From contig CAJYHD010000712.1 in NCBI GenBank assembly GCA_913773715.1, positions 1 through 8,135 on the forward strand: a stretch of DNA of 8,135 nt, in the 5' to 3' direction. Source of the DNA: an uncultured Sphingobium sp. (lineage in GTDB: Bacteria; Pseudomonadota; Alphaproteobacteria; Sphingomonadales; Sphingomonadaceae). This document shows positions 1 through 6,903 of the stretch, one piece after another; position 1 is the first letter of the stretch; every line of letters begins with the position of its first letter. The position numbers and the translations under genes are program-made. The notes beneath the pieces were generated by a model that saw only the letters and a program-made list of their open reading frames with translations, ran no database searches and was not told where the DNA came from.

Positions 1-351
1 GAACTCGAACAGCACCTGAAGCGTGCCTTGCGCGATTTCCGGCTGATAGGGCGTGTAGGCGGTCAAAAACTCGCCGCGCTGAATCAGATGATCGACGCTG
101 GCGGGAACATGATGGCGGTACGCGCCCGCACCCAAGAAGAAAGGCGCCTCCCCCGCCGACAGATTCTGACGTGCGAGCGCGCTCATGTGGCGCTCGACGG
201 CCAGTTCGCTCGCATGATCGGGCAGGCCCGCGATCTTTTCGGTAAGCCGCGCCTCGGCAGGAACATCCACGAACAGATCGTCGATCGAGGATGCGCCGAT
301 GACGGACAGCATATCCTGCCTGTCGGTGTCGGTGAGGGGTAGGTAACGCAT
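1..351 (-). CDS. gcvPA: Glycine dehydrogenase (decarboxylating) subunit 1, N-terminal part (cut by window edge)
   Basis: First 117 residues of the alpha half of the split P-protein of the glycine cleavage system. With GcvPB it decarboxylates glycine on pyridoxal phosphate and passes the aminomethyl group to lipoyl-GcvH. The reading frame is open to the left edge without a stop; the family is usually about 450 residues, so roughly three quarters is missing. The start [10 protein letters not shown] and the downstream motifs [12 protein letters not shown] (about residues 72-83) and [19 protein letters not shown] (about 99-117) are typical of GcvPA. The PLP lysine belongs to the other subunit, GcvPB, expected next on the left. 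The ATG at 349-351 has a GGAG Shine-Dalgarno at 361-364, nine bases away. It lies 46 bases after gcvH in the same direction and is almost surely in the same operon. A hairpin touches its ribosome binding site. Identification is from recognised motifs and context. Confidence 0.95.
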   Translation of the reverse strand, partial: MRYLPLTDTDRQDMLSVIGASSIDDLFVDVPAEARLTEKIAGLPDHASELAVERHMSALARQNLSAGEAPFFLGAGAYRHHVPASVDHLIQRGEFLTAYTPYQPEIAQGTLQVLFEF

Positions 352-364
352 GTGTAAAAACTCC

Positions 365-387
365 CCCCTCCCCCTTCATGGGAGGGG
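365..387 (-). repeat. Perfect 8-bp palindromic hairpin between gcvH and gcvPA, next to the gcvPA RBS
   Basis: Arms 365-372 (CCCCTCCC on the + strand) and 380-387 (GGGAGGGG) pair perfectly around a 7-base loop. On the transcribed minus strand the purine-rich 3' arm runs straight into GGAG (364-361) and then TTTTT (360-356), four bases before the gcvPA ATG. The element could be a dispersed C/G-rich intergenic palindrome of the kind common in sphingomonad genomes, an RNA processing or stability site, or a modulator of gcvPA translation. The T run makes it look terminator-like, but termination here would cut off gcvP, so partial attenuation is the most that is plausible. The structure is seen; its function is inferred. 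Confidence 0.6.
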
Positions 388-397
388 CTAAATCAGA

Positions 398-769
398 TCA
401 AAGGCTCGCCACGAATTTCTTGTAGGCGGCTTCGTTCATCAGCCCTTCGATTTCGCTGGCATCGGTAATGCGCAACTTGAAGAACCAGCCATCTTCTTCG
501 GCGTCGGAATTGACCAGCGCGGGCTCGTCTTCGAGCGCGCCGTTGGCTTCCACCACTTCGCCCGAAATAGGCGCATAGACGTCGGACGCCGCCTTGACCG
601 ATTCGACGACAGCAGCGTCGTCGCCCTTCTCGAAACTGGTGCCTTCGGCGGGCAGCTCGACGAACACGATGTCGCCCAGCTGCTCCTGCGCATAATCGGT
701 GATGCCGACGGTGGCGATTTCGCCTTCGACATCGATCCACTCATGTTCGTCGGTAAAGTAACGGCTCAT
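398..769 (-). CDS. gcvH: Glycine cleavage system H protein (lipoyl carrier)
   Basis: A 123-residue protein, the usual length for GcvH. It carries the aminomethyl group on a swinging lipoyl arm between the P-protein (GcvPA/PB), the T-protein (GcvT) and the L-protein (lipoamide dehydrogenase, encoded elsewhere) in the cytoplasm. The biotinyl/lipoyl-type fold is clear: N-terminal FTDEHEWI (residues 5-12), [19 protein letters not shown] (22-40), then the lipoylation hairpin [19 protein letters not shown] with the lipoyl lysine at K59. The C-terminal half has EEDGWFFKL, also typical. The ATG at 767-769 is preceded by GGAG about eight bases upstream (around 777-780). It starts 26 bases after the gcvT stop and is followed 46 bases later by gcvPA, so it is the middle gene seen of the gcv operon and falls under the glycine riboswitch upstream of gcvT. 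No truncation or missing key residue is visible. Confidence 0.97.
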   Translation of the reverse strand: MSRYFTDEHEWIDVEGEIATVGITDYAQEQLGDIVFVELPAEGTSFEKGDDAAVVESVKAASDVYAPISGEVVEANGALEDEPALVNSDAEEDGWFFKLRITDASEIEGLMNEAAYKKFVASL

Positions 770-795
770 GGATATACTCCGCTTGGGAAAATGAC

Positions 796-1947
796 TCAGG
801 CCTTGCGGCGATAACGATGCGGAACGAACGGCATCGGCGCAACCGCAGCAGCAATACGCTTGGCACGCACTTCTATGTCCAGCGGCGTGTCGGTCGCGGC
901 ATGGGGCAAGCTGACCCAGCCCATGGCAATCGGCGCGCCAACGGTCGGCGCGAAGCCGCCGGACGTGACTTCCCCAACCGGTATGTCGCCCGCATAGATT
1001 TTGGCGCCCTCGCGTGCGGGCAGGCGGCCATCGATGCGCAGGCCGACGCGCTTTGCGCCGGGGCCATCGGCCAGTTCCTTCATCACGCGGCCATGGCCGA
1101 CAAAGCCGCCTTCCTCGCGGCGACGTTTGCCGATGGCGAAGCCGAGGTCCGCGCCGATCGCACTGACGGCGGGCGTCAGGTCATGGCCATAGAGCGGCAA
1201 GCCCGCCTCAAGCCGCAGAGAATCGCGCGCGCCCAGACCGATCGGCTTCACCTGCGGTAGCGCGCACAGCGCATCGGCCAGCATGGTGACAAGATCGGCG
1301 GGCACACTGATTTCGAAACCGTCCTCTCCCGTATAGCCGGAACGGCTGATCCAGAGCGGCACGCCGCGCCACGGGAACAAGCCCGCCTGCATGAAGAGCA
1401 AGTCCGCGGTTTCAGGGACCAGGCTGGCAAGGGCTTCGCCTGCTTTGGGTCCCTGGAGCGCGAGCAGCGCTTGCTCGTCCATATGGTTCATCACGACGTC
1501 GTCAGGCAGATTTTCGATGATCCAGCCGATGTCGTCATATTTGGTCGCACCGTTGACGACCATGTAGATGTTCGCGCCGTCGAAGGCCTCATCGCCGAGG
1601 CGCGAGAGCATGAGGTCGTCGAGGATGCCGCCCTCCTCGTCCATCAGCAGCGAATAGCGCTGGCGGAACGGCTTCAATCCCTTGATGTCGGCGGGCAATA
1701 TGGCTTCAAGCGCTTCATCGACGCCCTCGCCGGTAAAGGTAAGCTGTCCCATGTGACTGACGTCGAACAGGCCAGCATGTTCACGCGTCCAGCTATGTTC
1801 GGCCATGATGCCTTCATACTGGATCGGCATCTGATAGCCCGCAAACTCGACCATCCGCGCGCCGCGTTCACGATGCCAGCTATCGAGCGGGAGCGCCTGC
1901 GCAGGCAGTTCGGCTTCCAGATGGGCGATATCGTCATTGCCGGACAT
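796..1947 (-). CDS. gcvT: Aminomethyltransferase (glycine cleavage system T protein)
   Basis: A 383-residue T-protein. It releases ammonia from the aminomethyl-lipoyl arm of GcvH and transfers the one-carbon unit to tetrahydrofolate, giving 5,10-methylene-THF. The N-terminal folate-binding GCV_T domain shows [13 protein letters not shown] (residues 32-44), FDVSHMGQ (61-68), the GGILDD motif with the catalytic aspartate at 110/111, and [13 protein letters not shown] (201-213). [17 protein letters not shown] (241-257) follows, and the C-terminal barrel domain ends with [10 protein letters not shown] and AMGWV. I place the start at the ATG 1945-1947 because GGAAAGG sits six bases upstream and the N-terminus then has normal length. 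A longer frame from GTG 2029-2031 would add 28 residues, but these would be read from the last bases of the riboswitch. It is the first gene of the operon gcvT-gcvH-gcvPA and directly follows the riboswitch. Product certain, start very likely. Confidence 0.96.
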   Translation of the reverse strand: MSGNDDIAHLEAELPAQALPLDSWHRERGARMVEFAGYQMPIQYEGIMAEHSWTREHAGLFDVSHMGQLTFTGEGVDEALEAILPADIKGLKPFRQRYSLLMDEEGGILDDLMLSRLGDEAFDGANIYMVVNGATKYDDIGWIIENLPDDVVMNHMDEQALLALQGPKAGEALASLVPETADLLFMQAGLFPWRGVPLWISRSGYTGEDGFEISVPADLVTMLADALCALPQVKPIGLGARDSLRLEAGLPLYGHDLTPAVSAIGADLGFAIGKRRREEGGFVGHGRVMKELADGPGAKRVGLRIDGRLPAREGAKIYAGDIPVGEVTSGGFAPTVGAPIAMGWVSLPHAATDTPLDIEVRAKRIAAAVAPMPFVPHRYRRKA

Positions 1948-1953
1948 GAGCGG

Positions 1954-1960
1954 CCTTTCC
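1954..1960 (-). promoter_or_regulatory. Shine-Dalgarno site that fixes the gcvT start
   Basis: GGAAAGG on the minus strand lies six bases before the ATG at 1945-1947. It supports the shorter gcvT start over the in-frame GTG at 2029-2031, which falls in the closing stem region of the second glycine aptamer. It is also the likely output point if the riboswitch acts on translation. The platform (1948-2022) has no T-run terminator, and I could not identify one dominant anti-Shine-Dalgarno helix by eye. Confidence 0.65.
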
Positions 1961-2022
1961 GTAAGAGGTCGGTAGCGACGCACCGCGCCAGACCGAATCC
2001 GGCCCGTCACGTTCGTCACCCC

Positions 2023-2218
2023 CTCTGTCACGGAACCTGAGAGCTTTGACCATCAGCCTTTCGGCCAAGCGGCTTACCCCTTCGGTGGGACGGCGCAAAT
2101 GCGTCCGTCCGCTTTCCAGAGTGCCTTGCGCGCGATGCGGTCCTTTGGCCTGAGAGATTCCGGGGCGGTTGCTCCTTCGGCGACGGGGTGGCCTCAAAGG
2201 CTTCCCATACTCTCCCGC
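2023..2218 (-). ncRNA. Tandem glycine riboswitch (two aptamers) upstream of gcvT
   Basis: A glycine-sensing leader RNA of the gcvT type. Aptamer 1 (2218-2137): GCGG (2218-2215) pairs with CCGC (2140-2137) as P1, GAGAG (2214-2210) pairs with CTCTC (2156-2152), and the conserved core GCCGAAGGAGCAA lies at 2181-2169, with CTCAGGCCAAAGGACCG closing the aptamer. A linker of about 14 bases follows. Aptamer 2 (2122-2023): CTCTG (2121-2117) pairs with CAGAG (2027-2023), with core ACCGAAGGGGTAAG and GCTCTCAGGTTCCG. These are the hallmark conserved segments of the glycine class. In characterised cases the tandem aptamers bind glycine and switch on the glycine cleavage operon, which matches gcvT-gcvH-gcvPA downstream. 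The expression platform (1948-2022) has no obvious intrinsic terminator, so translational or Rho-linked control is my inference. No convincing promoter is visible just upstream; part of the transcript could come from the dgt side. Confidence 0.95.
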
Positions 2219-2227
2219 ATCATGCCC

Positions 2228-2269
2228 GGCAAACGAATCCACGCCGCCGGAGACATGACTGCATTTGCC
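2228..2269 (-). repeat. Inverted repeat between the dgt stop codon and the glycine riboswitch
   Basis: On the minus strand GGCAAATG (2269-2262) can pair with CGTTTGCC (2235-2228): eight pairs with one G-U, enclosing 26 bases that are themselves G/C-rich. The first arm begins with the last base of the dgt TAG stop and the second arm ends nine bases before aptamer 1. It may mark the 3' end of the dgt transcript or fold as part of the riboswitch leader. There is no T run after it, so it is not a canonical intrinsic terminator. Structure seen, role unknown. Confidence 0.4.
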
Positions 2270-3432
2270 TAATCGACGCGCGCCGTCAATCGCCCGAATA
2301 TCGCGCCATGCTGCTTTTCGGCATAGCGGTCGGTCATCCCGGCGATGAAGTCGGCGATGTGGCGGCTGCGCGCAGGCTCCTCCAGCGCGCAATCGTCGCG
2401 CCATTCCGCCGGCATCAGGCCAGGCTGTTCGCGATAGGCATGGAACAGATCGGTCACGATGACGCGCGCCCGGTCGGCGGCGGCAAGCTGATCGGGATGA
2501 TGATAGAGCGTCGCGTACATGAAGCGTTTCAACTCGCGCTCCTGCGCCGCGAGTTCCGGCGAAAACGCGACCAATGTGCGGCCGAGAGCGCGCACATCGT
2601 GCACCGTTTCCACCCTCGACTCCGCAATATTCGCTCGGGTAGCATCAAGCAGGTCGTTCGCCATGACGCCGATCTGTTCGCGCACCAATTCGCGCAACAG
2701 CTTGTCCTGCGGCACATCGGGATAGCGCGCCCGCACCCGGTCCCAACAGGTCGCTACGAACGGCACCTCCAGCAACTGGTCGAGCGAGAGCAACCCGGCG
2801 CGCAATCCGTCGTCAATATCATGATTGTCATACGCGATGTCGTCGGCAATCGCCGCCACTTGCGCTTCGAGCGACGCGTGGCTCGCAAGATCGAGCGGGA
2901 AGAGCGCATCGAGTTCGCGCATGGCCCAGCCAGGCTTCATCACCGGACCATTATGCTTGGCAAGGCCCTCCAGCATTTCCCAACTGAGGTTCAGCCCTCG
3001 AAAACGCGGATAGGGACTTTCAAGCAGCATCAGCGTCCGCAGCGTATGGGCGTTATGGTCGAAGCCGCCACGATCTTCCAGCGCAGCCTCCAGCGCGTCC
3101 TCGCCCGCATGGCCGAAGGGCGGATGGCCGATGTCGTGCGCGAGGCACAGCGCCTCCGTCAAATCCTCGTTGAGGCCAAGCGTGCGCGCCGTCGTGCGAC
3201 CGATTTGCGCCACTTCCAGACTGTGGGTCAGGCGGACGCGGTAGTGATCGCCATCGGGCGATACGAAGACCTGCGTCTTATGGCGCAGGCGACGAAAAGC
3301 GATCGAATGGATGATGCGGTCGCGGTCGCGCTGAAACATGTCACGCGGACCACGCACCTCCCCGCCCGGTTCGGGATGAAGTCGGCCACGGCTGGCGGAA
3401 GGATGACAGGCATAGGGGGCAAGGCTGGTCAT
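2269..3432 (-). CDS. dgt: dGTPase-like deoxynucleoside triphosphate triphosphohydrolase (HD domain)
   Basis: A 387-residue HD-domain protein of the Dgt type-2 family (about 380-400 residues), cytoplasmic, predicted to split dNTPs (classically dGTP) into deoxynucleoside and triphosphate. The metal-binding residues are present: H70 in [11 protein letters not shown]99-D100 in [15 protein letters not shown], and an aspartate at 197/198 in [17 protein letters not shown]. The N-terminal [22 protein letters not shown] (residues 35-56) is also a family signature, with [11 protein letters not shown] near 124-134. The ATG at 3430-3432 is chosen because AAGGGG sits about six bases upstream; the frame extends further up to 3480, but into the end of the SPOR gene. 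Only ten bases separate it from that gene, so the two are likely co-transcribed. The annotation 'dGTPase-like' is safer than dGTPase, since substrate range and dNTP activation vary in this family. It ends with TAG at 2269-2271, just ahead of the riboswitch. Confidence 0.93.
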   Translation of the reverse strand: MTSLAPYACHPSASRGRLHPEPGGEVRGPRDMFQRDRDRIIHSIAFRRLRHKTQVFVSPDGDHYRVRLTHSLEVAQIGRTTARTLGLNEDLTEALCLAHDIGHPPFGHAGEDALEAALEDRGGFDHNAHTLRTLMLLESPYPRFRGLNLSWEMLEGLAKHNGPVMKPGWAMRELDALFPLDLASHASLEAQVAAIADDIAYDNHDIDDGLRAGLLSLDQLLEVPFVATCWDRVRARYPDVPQDKLLRELVREQIGVMANDLLDATRANIAESRVETVHDVRALGRTLVAFSPELAAQERELKRFMYATLYHHPDQLAAADRARVIVTDLFHAYREQPGLMPAEWRDDCALEEPARSRHIADFIAGMTDRYAEKQHGAIFGRLTARVD

Positions 3433-3442
3433 GCCCGACCCC

Positions 3443-5239
3443 TTAATCGCTGCCGAGCTTTTCCACCACCTCTCCGGCATCGCTTCGCCAGGCGAAGACG
3501 TCGGCCCCTGCGCCTTTCAGCTTGCTCTCCAGCGTCCTGGCTCGGGCGAAACTTGGGAATGGCCCGACAAGCAAACGGTTGGTGCGGCCCCAGCCCGCTG
3601 TCCAGGCATCCTGCGGCGCAAGACTGTCATATTTCTTGCGCAGCCCCTTCATTGTGAAGGCGAGCGCGCCTTTGCTGGCCCCGGTACCGACTTGCAGCCA
3701 GTTACGCGAGGGATTGTCGGCAAGACGCTTCTTTTCCTCGGCCTCCCTTTTCGCCTTTGCAGCCGCTTCTGCCTTGGCCTTGGCAAGTGCAGCCTGCTTC
3801 GCTTTTTCAGCGGCGCTATTCTGCTGGGCGCGGCGCGCGGCCTGCATCGCGGCGACTTCGCTCAGATCGACCGCCGCGACGCGCTGCTGGCGCTCCGCGT
3901 CAGGCACATCGATCGCGCGGATGATGTCCGCGAGGGTTCGGGTCGCGGCAGGGTCGGGCTGCTGACGTGGCGCCGGCGCGGTCGGCTGCGGGGCGCCGAT
4001 TGAGGCTGGGGACGGCGCCACCTGTACAACTGCGGCAGATTGTGACGTCGGCGTCGGTCGTGAAAACTCGGTCGCGACGTCAGGCGGTCCCTGCACAGGT
4101 GCCGACGATGTCGTGGGTAGGGTCGGGCGCGGCGCAGGTGTCGGAGGTGCCGACGATTGAGGGCGCGTGGGCTGGCTTGGCGTCGGCTGTACCATCGGCT
4201 TTGGCTGCGACGACGGCGTCGTCGGTGCAGGTTGCGCTGGTGCCGGTTGAGTCGTTGTAGGCGATGAAGGCGCGCGCGTGTCCGCATGCGCCATGCGCGT
4301 GCTATTGCTGCGAACCTTGCGACTGTCCACGACTTCGGCATCACGATCTCGCGTCGTACGCGCACCGTGACGAACACTCGTCGTCGCAGGAGCCGGATTT
4401 CGCGTTTCGGCAGATGCCAGAGTCGAACCCGTAGCTGCCGGCGGCGCGACATTGCCTACGGGCGCGGGCGGCGTCGCCACTATTGCGGCGATGCTGGTCC
4501 CCACTTGCTGCGGGAAATGCCCGAAATGCAGCGCTGCCGCCTTCTGCGCTCCCGTCAGGTACGGCATCCTCTGCATGTAGGGCACGATCGCGCCGGCCAG
4601 TTGCGCGGGAAGAGTCTGGTCGGCAATCTTCTTCGCCTCAGCCTGCCGGTTGTTCATTGCCAGGATGAAGGCACGGTACCGCCAAGCGGCCCGGTCGCTC
4701 TTATAGAGCAAGGGCTGGAGCACCTTGTCCGATGCCTCAACCTGGCCCGAAATGCCGAGTGAGGCGGCGTAGCGGCGAACAAGTTCATCGTCGTTCGGCG
4801 TCGCCCGGAGCGCGGTCTGGTAATCGCGTTGCGCGCCTGCCTGGTCGCCGGTCATGTCCTTCGCCAGTGCACGATCTGGGAGGATCGTGGCTTCGGGGTA
4901 GCTTGCTTTGGCCGCTAGATCGAATTGGCGCAGCGCTTCCGCAGGGTTCTGGAGCTTGAGCATGACGCGGCCGAGGCCCGCTTTCACCCGGCCACTATTC
5001 GGCGTAACCGCATCTGCACGGGCGAAAAACCCGGCAGCGGCCCGCGCATCGTCCAGTTCGAGAGCCGCTTCGCCTGCACCGATCAACGCAGTCACGTCCC
5101 TAGGATTGCTGGCGAGGCGAGCGAGGTTGCTATTGAGCTGCGAGGCGGCTTGCGGCTGGACAAGTTGCGACTGGTCGGTTTGCGCGTGTGCCGCGCCCGC
5201 CAGCAACAAGGAGCCGAGAATCCAGTAAGATGCTTTCAC
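3443..5239 (-). CDS. Secreted TPR and SPOR-domain protein (likely septal peptidoglycan-binding)
   Basis: A 598-residue protein with a GTG start (5237-5239). A signal peptide is clear: [19 protein letters not shown] with an AHA-Q cleavage site after residue 19 and no lipobox cysteine, so a soluble periplasmic protein is expected. Residues about 43-215 are helical TPR-like repeats (for example [20 protein letters not shown] and [15 protein letters not shown]). Residues about 255-430 are a Pro/Thr/Ser/Ala-rich, probably disordered linker. Residues about 462-508 are an Ala/Lys/Glu-rich coiled-coil stretch. Residues about 512-595 form a SPOR domain ([32 protein letters not shown]). SPOR domains bind denuded glycan strands at division sites, which fits its position behind ftsZ. 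The start is supported by AGGG about eight bases upstream, and the in-frame ATG 18 bases upstream runs into TAG. Its own promoter lies at 5282-5310. The exact role is not known to me; scaffold or cell-wall remodelling factor is inference. Confidence 0.88.
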   Translation of the reverse strand: MKASYWILGSLLLAGAAHAQTDQSQLVQPQAASQLNSNLARLASNPRDVTALIGAGEAALELDDARAAAGFFARADAVTPNSGRVKAGLGRVMLKLQNPAEALRQFDLAAKASYPEATILPDRALAKDMTGDQAGAQRDYQTALRATPNDDELVRRYAASLGISGQVEASDKVLQPLLYKSDRAAWRYRAFILAMNNRQAEAKKIADQTLPAQLAGAIVPYMQRMPYLTGAQKAAALHFGHFPQQVGTSIAAIVATPPAPVGNVAPPAATGSTLASAETRNPAPATTSVRHGARTTRDRDAEVVDSRKVRSNSTRMAHADTRAPSSPTTTQPAPAQPAPTTPSSQPKPMVQPTPSQPTRPQSSAPPTPAPRPTLPTTSSAPVQGPPDVATEFSRPTPTSQSAAVVQVAPSPASIGAPQPTAPAPRQQPDPAATRTLADIIRAIDVPDAERQQRVAAVDLSEVAAMQAARRAQQNSAAEKAKQAALAKAKAEAAAKAKREAEEKKRLADNPSRNWLQVGTGASKGALAFTMKGLRKKYDSLAPQDAWTAGWGRTNRLLVGPFPSFARARTLESKLKGAGADVFAWRSDAGEVVEKLGSD

Positions 5240-5275
5240 AACAGGACCCTAGCTCATCAGGACGGGATGGGGAAT

Positions 5276-5297
5276 GCGCGCATTATCGAAAGCGCGC
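5276..5297 (-). repeat. GCGCGC stem-loop over the -10 region of the SPOR-gene promoter
   Basis: GCGCGC occurs at 5276-5281 and again at 5292-5297, forming a six-pair all-G/C stem around a ten-base loop that contains the predicted -10 box (5282-5287). As DNA it flanks the -10 symmetrically. As RNA only the distal arm would be transcribed from that promoter, while the full hairpin would form only in read-through RNA from ftsZ. It may be chance, since GCGCGC is self-complementary and the DNA is GC-rich. Confidence 0.45.
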
Positions 5298-5310
5298 CGG
5301 ATTGCCCCAA
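5282..5310 (-). promoter_or_regulatory. Candidate sigma70-type promoter for the SPOR-dgt unit
   Basis: On the minus strand TTGGGG (5310-5305, three of six matches to TTGACA) is followed by exactly 17 bases and then GATAAT (5287-5282, five of six matches to TATAAT). Transcription would start near 5275, giving a leader of about 36 bases before the GTG at 5239. This fits an independent start for the SPOR gene after ftsZ. It is a by-eye consensus match, not measured. Confidence 0.5.
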
Positions 5311-5331
5311 CTGGCCGACAGCATGTCGCAG

Positions 5332-5381
5332 GGGCGGTATAGGGATGAAAACCAAAAGGGCGAAGCATCCCTGCCCCGCCC
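5332..5381 (-). repeat. Long imperfect inverted repeat in the ftsZ-SPOR spacer
   Basis: AGGGATG (5341-5347) and CATCCCT (5366-5372) are perfect 7-base complements around an 18-base loop. Outside them, after a small symmetric internal loop, GGGCGG (5332-5337) matches CCGCCC (5376-5381). The whole forms a two-part stem of about 13 pairs. It competes with the terminator-like fold for the same GGGCG arm. A further short hairpin, TCGCA-AACC-TGCGA, lies at 5391-5404, just past the ftsZ stop. Confidence 0.5.
5348..5381 (-). terminator. Candidate Rho-independent terminator after ftsZ
   Basis: Minus-strand GGGCG (5381-5377) pairs with CGCCC (5362-5358), extendable by a G-U pair, with a 14-base loop that leaves room for alternative pairings. 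It is followed at once by TTTTGGTTTT (5357-5348). It lies 26 bases past the ftsZ stop codon. The stem is short for its loop, so strength is uncertain, but the GC stem plus broken T tract in this position suits termination of the ftsA-ftsZ transcript. The GGGCG arm can alternatively pair further downstream in a longer stem-loop (5332-5381). Confidence 0.5.
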
Positions 5382-5406
5382 ATTCATGGGTCGCAAACCT
5401 GCGATC

Positions 5407-6855
5407 TTACTGGTTGTTCTGGCGATTGAGGAACCGCGGTATATCGACGCCCGGCGTCTGGGCATCGCCCGTCGAAGCCGACTTTTCCGATCCCCGCGTC
5501 AAGCCAGCCATCCGCTCGAAGAGCGTGCCGCCGGTGGAAACACGCGGCGCAGGCTCGGCGGGCTTTGCAGGCGGCGGCGCTACCGGCTCGGCATTCTCAG
5601 CGCCCAGAACAAGCTCATCCTCTTCAGGATTTTCATCCGAGAAGACGGCTGAGGGCTTGGCGGGCGAAAGCGGAGCAGATGCCGCCTGAACCGGCGCAGG
5701 GGCGGGTGCGGCCGGAACATCGAGTTCCAGCGGCTCCGGTTCGGCAGGCGCGGCGACGGCTGGCTGCGGAGCGGCAGCGGCAGGACGCGGAGCCGCTGCG
5801 GCGGGTTGCGCCGACGCCTGCGGCACGGCAACGGCCGGGCGGCTGGCGAAGCTAAACGGCTGGGTCAGCGGCGCGGCATTCTGACCAGCTTCGTTGTCGA
5901 TGCCGGTCGCAACCACGGACACGCGGATCTTGCCGTTCAGATTGTCGTTGAATGCGCTGCCCCAGATGATGTTCGCATCGGGATCGACCAGTTCGCGGAT
6001 ATGGTTGGCGGCTTCGTCCACTTCCATCAGGCGCATGTCGTCGCCACCGACGATCGAGACGATGACGCCCTTCGCGCCGCGCATCGATACGCCGTCGAGC
6101 AGCGGGTTGGCGATCGCCTTTTCCGCCGCCTGAAGCGCACGGCCGTCGCCTTCTGCTTCGCCCGTGCCCATCATCGCCTTGCCCATCTCGCCCATCACCG
6201 AGCGGACGTCGGCGAAGTCGAGGTTGATGAGGCCCGGCATGATCATGAGGTCGGTGATCGAGCGAACGCCCTGCTGCAACACCTCGTCCGCCATCTGGAA
6301 GGCTTCCTTGAAGGTGGTGTTGGGGTTGGCGATCAGGAACAGATTCTGGTTCGGAATGACGATCAGCGTATCGACATGCTTCTGAAGCTCTTCGATGCCG
6401 CTTTCCGCCGACTTCATGCGGCGATTGCCTTCGAATGTGAAGGGCTTGGTGACCACGCCAACGGTCAGGATGCCGCGTTCGCGCGCAGCCTTGGCAATGA
6501 CGGGCGCAGCGCCGGTGCCGGTGCCGCCGCCCATACCAGCGGTGATGAAGCACATGTGCGCGCCTTCGAGCGCCTGCTCGACCGTGACGATGGTTTCTTC
6601 CGCCGCCGCCTTGCCGATTTCGGGGCGCGAGCCTGCGCCCAGACCCTCGGTAATTTGCGGGCCAAGCTGGATCCGACGTTCGGCGGGCGAACTGTTCAGC
6701 GCCTGCGCATCGGTATTAGCGACAATGAAATCGACACCTTCGACGCGGGCCGAAATCATGTTCGCGATGGCATTGCCGCCCGCGCCGCCGACGCCGATCA
6801 CCGCGATGCGCGGCTTCAGTTCGTCCACATGAGGCGGGCTGATCTCAATGCTCAT
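5407..6855 (-). CDS. ftsZ: Cell division protein FtsZ
   Basis: A 482-residue tubulin-like GTPase that polymerises into the Z ring at mid-cell and recruits the divisome. Visible: nucleotide-binding [14 protein letters not shown] (residues 17-30), the tubulin signature GGGTGTG (109-115), the GTP-contacting [11 protein letters not shown] (141-151), and the T7 synergy loop [11 protein letters not shown] (211-221) with D213 and D216 needed for GTP hydrolysis. The globular core ends near residue 320. It is followed by a long Pro/Ala-rich intrinsically disordered linker (about 325-465), longer than in E. coli (383 residues in all) but usual for alphaproteobacteria, and the conserved C-terminal peptide DIPRFLNRQ (about 471-479), which binds FtsA and other partners. 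The ATG 6853-6855 follows GAGGGAG (6870-6864) with eight bases of spacing. It lies 108 bases after ftsA in the same direction. Start and product are secure. Confidence 0.98.
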   Translation of the reverse strand: MSIEISPPHVDELKPRIAVIGVGGAGGNAIANMISARVEGVDFIVANTDAQALNSSPAERRIQLGPQITEGLGAGSRPEIGKAAAEETIVTVEQALEGAHMCFITAGMGGGTGTGAAPVIAKAARERGILTVGVVTKPFTFEGNRRMKSAESGIEELQKHVDTLIVIPNQNLFLIANPNTTFKEAFQMADEVLQQGVRSITDLMIMPGLINLDFADVRSVMGEMGKAMMGTGEAEGDGRALQAAEKAIANPLLDGVSMRGAKGVIVSIVGGDDMRLMEVDEAANHIRELVDPDANIIWGSAFNDNLNGKIRVSVVATGIDNEAGQNAAPLTQPFSFASRPAVAVPQASAQPAAAAPRPAAAAPQPAVAAPAEPEPLELDVPAAPAPAPVQAASAPLSPAKPSAVFSDENPEEDELVLGAENAEPVAPPPAKPAEPAPRVSTGGTLFERMAGLTRGSEKSASTGDAQTPGVDIPRFLNRQNNQ

Positions 6856-6871
6856 ATACTCTGCTCCCTCG

Positions 6872-6889
6872 GCTTCCTCGTCAGGAAGC
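6872..6889 (-). promoter_or_regulatory. Perfect hairpin abutting the ftsZ Shine-Dalgarno
   Basis: Minus-strand GCTTCCT-GACG-AGGAAGC (6889-6872) is a perfect seven-pair stem with a four-base loop. One base later comes the ftsZ Shine-Dalgarno GAGGGAG (6870-6864). The 3' arm itself contains GAGGAAG, a second Shine-Dalgarno-like tract that the stem would hide. It could tune ftsZ translation or mark an mRNA processing or stability point between ftsA and ftsZ. No T run follows, so it is not a terminator. Structure seen, role inferred. Confidence 0.55.
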
Positions 6890-6903
6890 GTAAATCGTCA
6901 TGA

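Noticed and set aside
1948..2031. Upstream in-frame extension of gcvT from GTG at 2029-2031 (28 more residues)
   Set aside because: These bases lie in the end of the second glycine aptamer and its platform, the GTG lacks a clear Shine-Dalgarno, and the ATG at 1947 has one and gives a normal GcvT N-terminus.
1934..2404. Minus-strand frame of 156 codons across the riboswitch
   Set aside because: It runs through the end of dgt and both glycine aptamers, whose conserved RNA segments explain the sequence better; no protein family is recognised.
2188..3657. Long + strand open frame (489 codons) opposite dgt
   Set aside because: It is antisense to a gene with intact HD motifs, has Arg/His-rich shadow composition with no recognisable domain, and arises from GC-rich codon bias.
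3862..4452. Arg-rich minus-strand frame inside the SPOR gene linker
   Set aside because: Plus-one shadow of the Pro/Thr/Ala-rich linker, which naturally yields Arg-rich reading in another frame; the main frame is continuous from signal peptide to SPOR domain.
3930..4480. Repeated Pro/Thr/Ala codons in the SPOR gene as a tandem DNA repeat
   Set aside because: The stretch is compositionally biased but has no regular repeating unit; it is best read as a disordered protein linker.
6881..6901. Six-codon ORF (MTIYAS) upstream of ftsZ as a gene
   Set aside because: No Shine-Dalgarno and far too short to support alone; kept only as a note in the hairpin finding.
5806..6903. Long + strand open frame (365 codons) opposite ftsZ
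   Set aside because: Antisense shadow of the highly conserved ftsZ core; low-complexity His/Arg/Asp composition and no domain.
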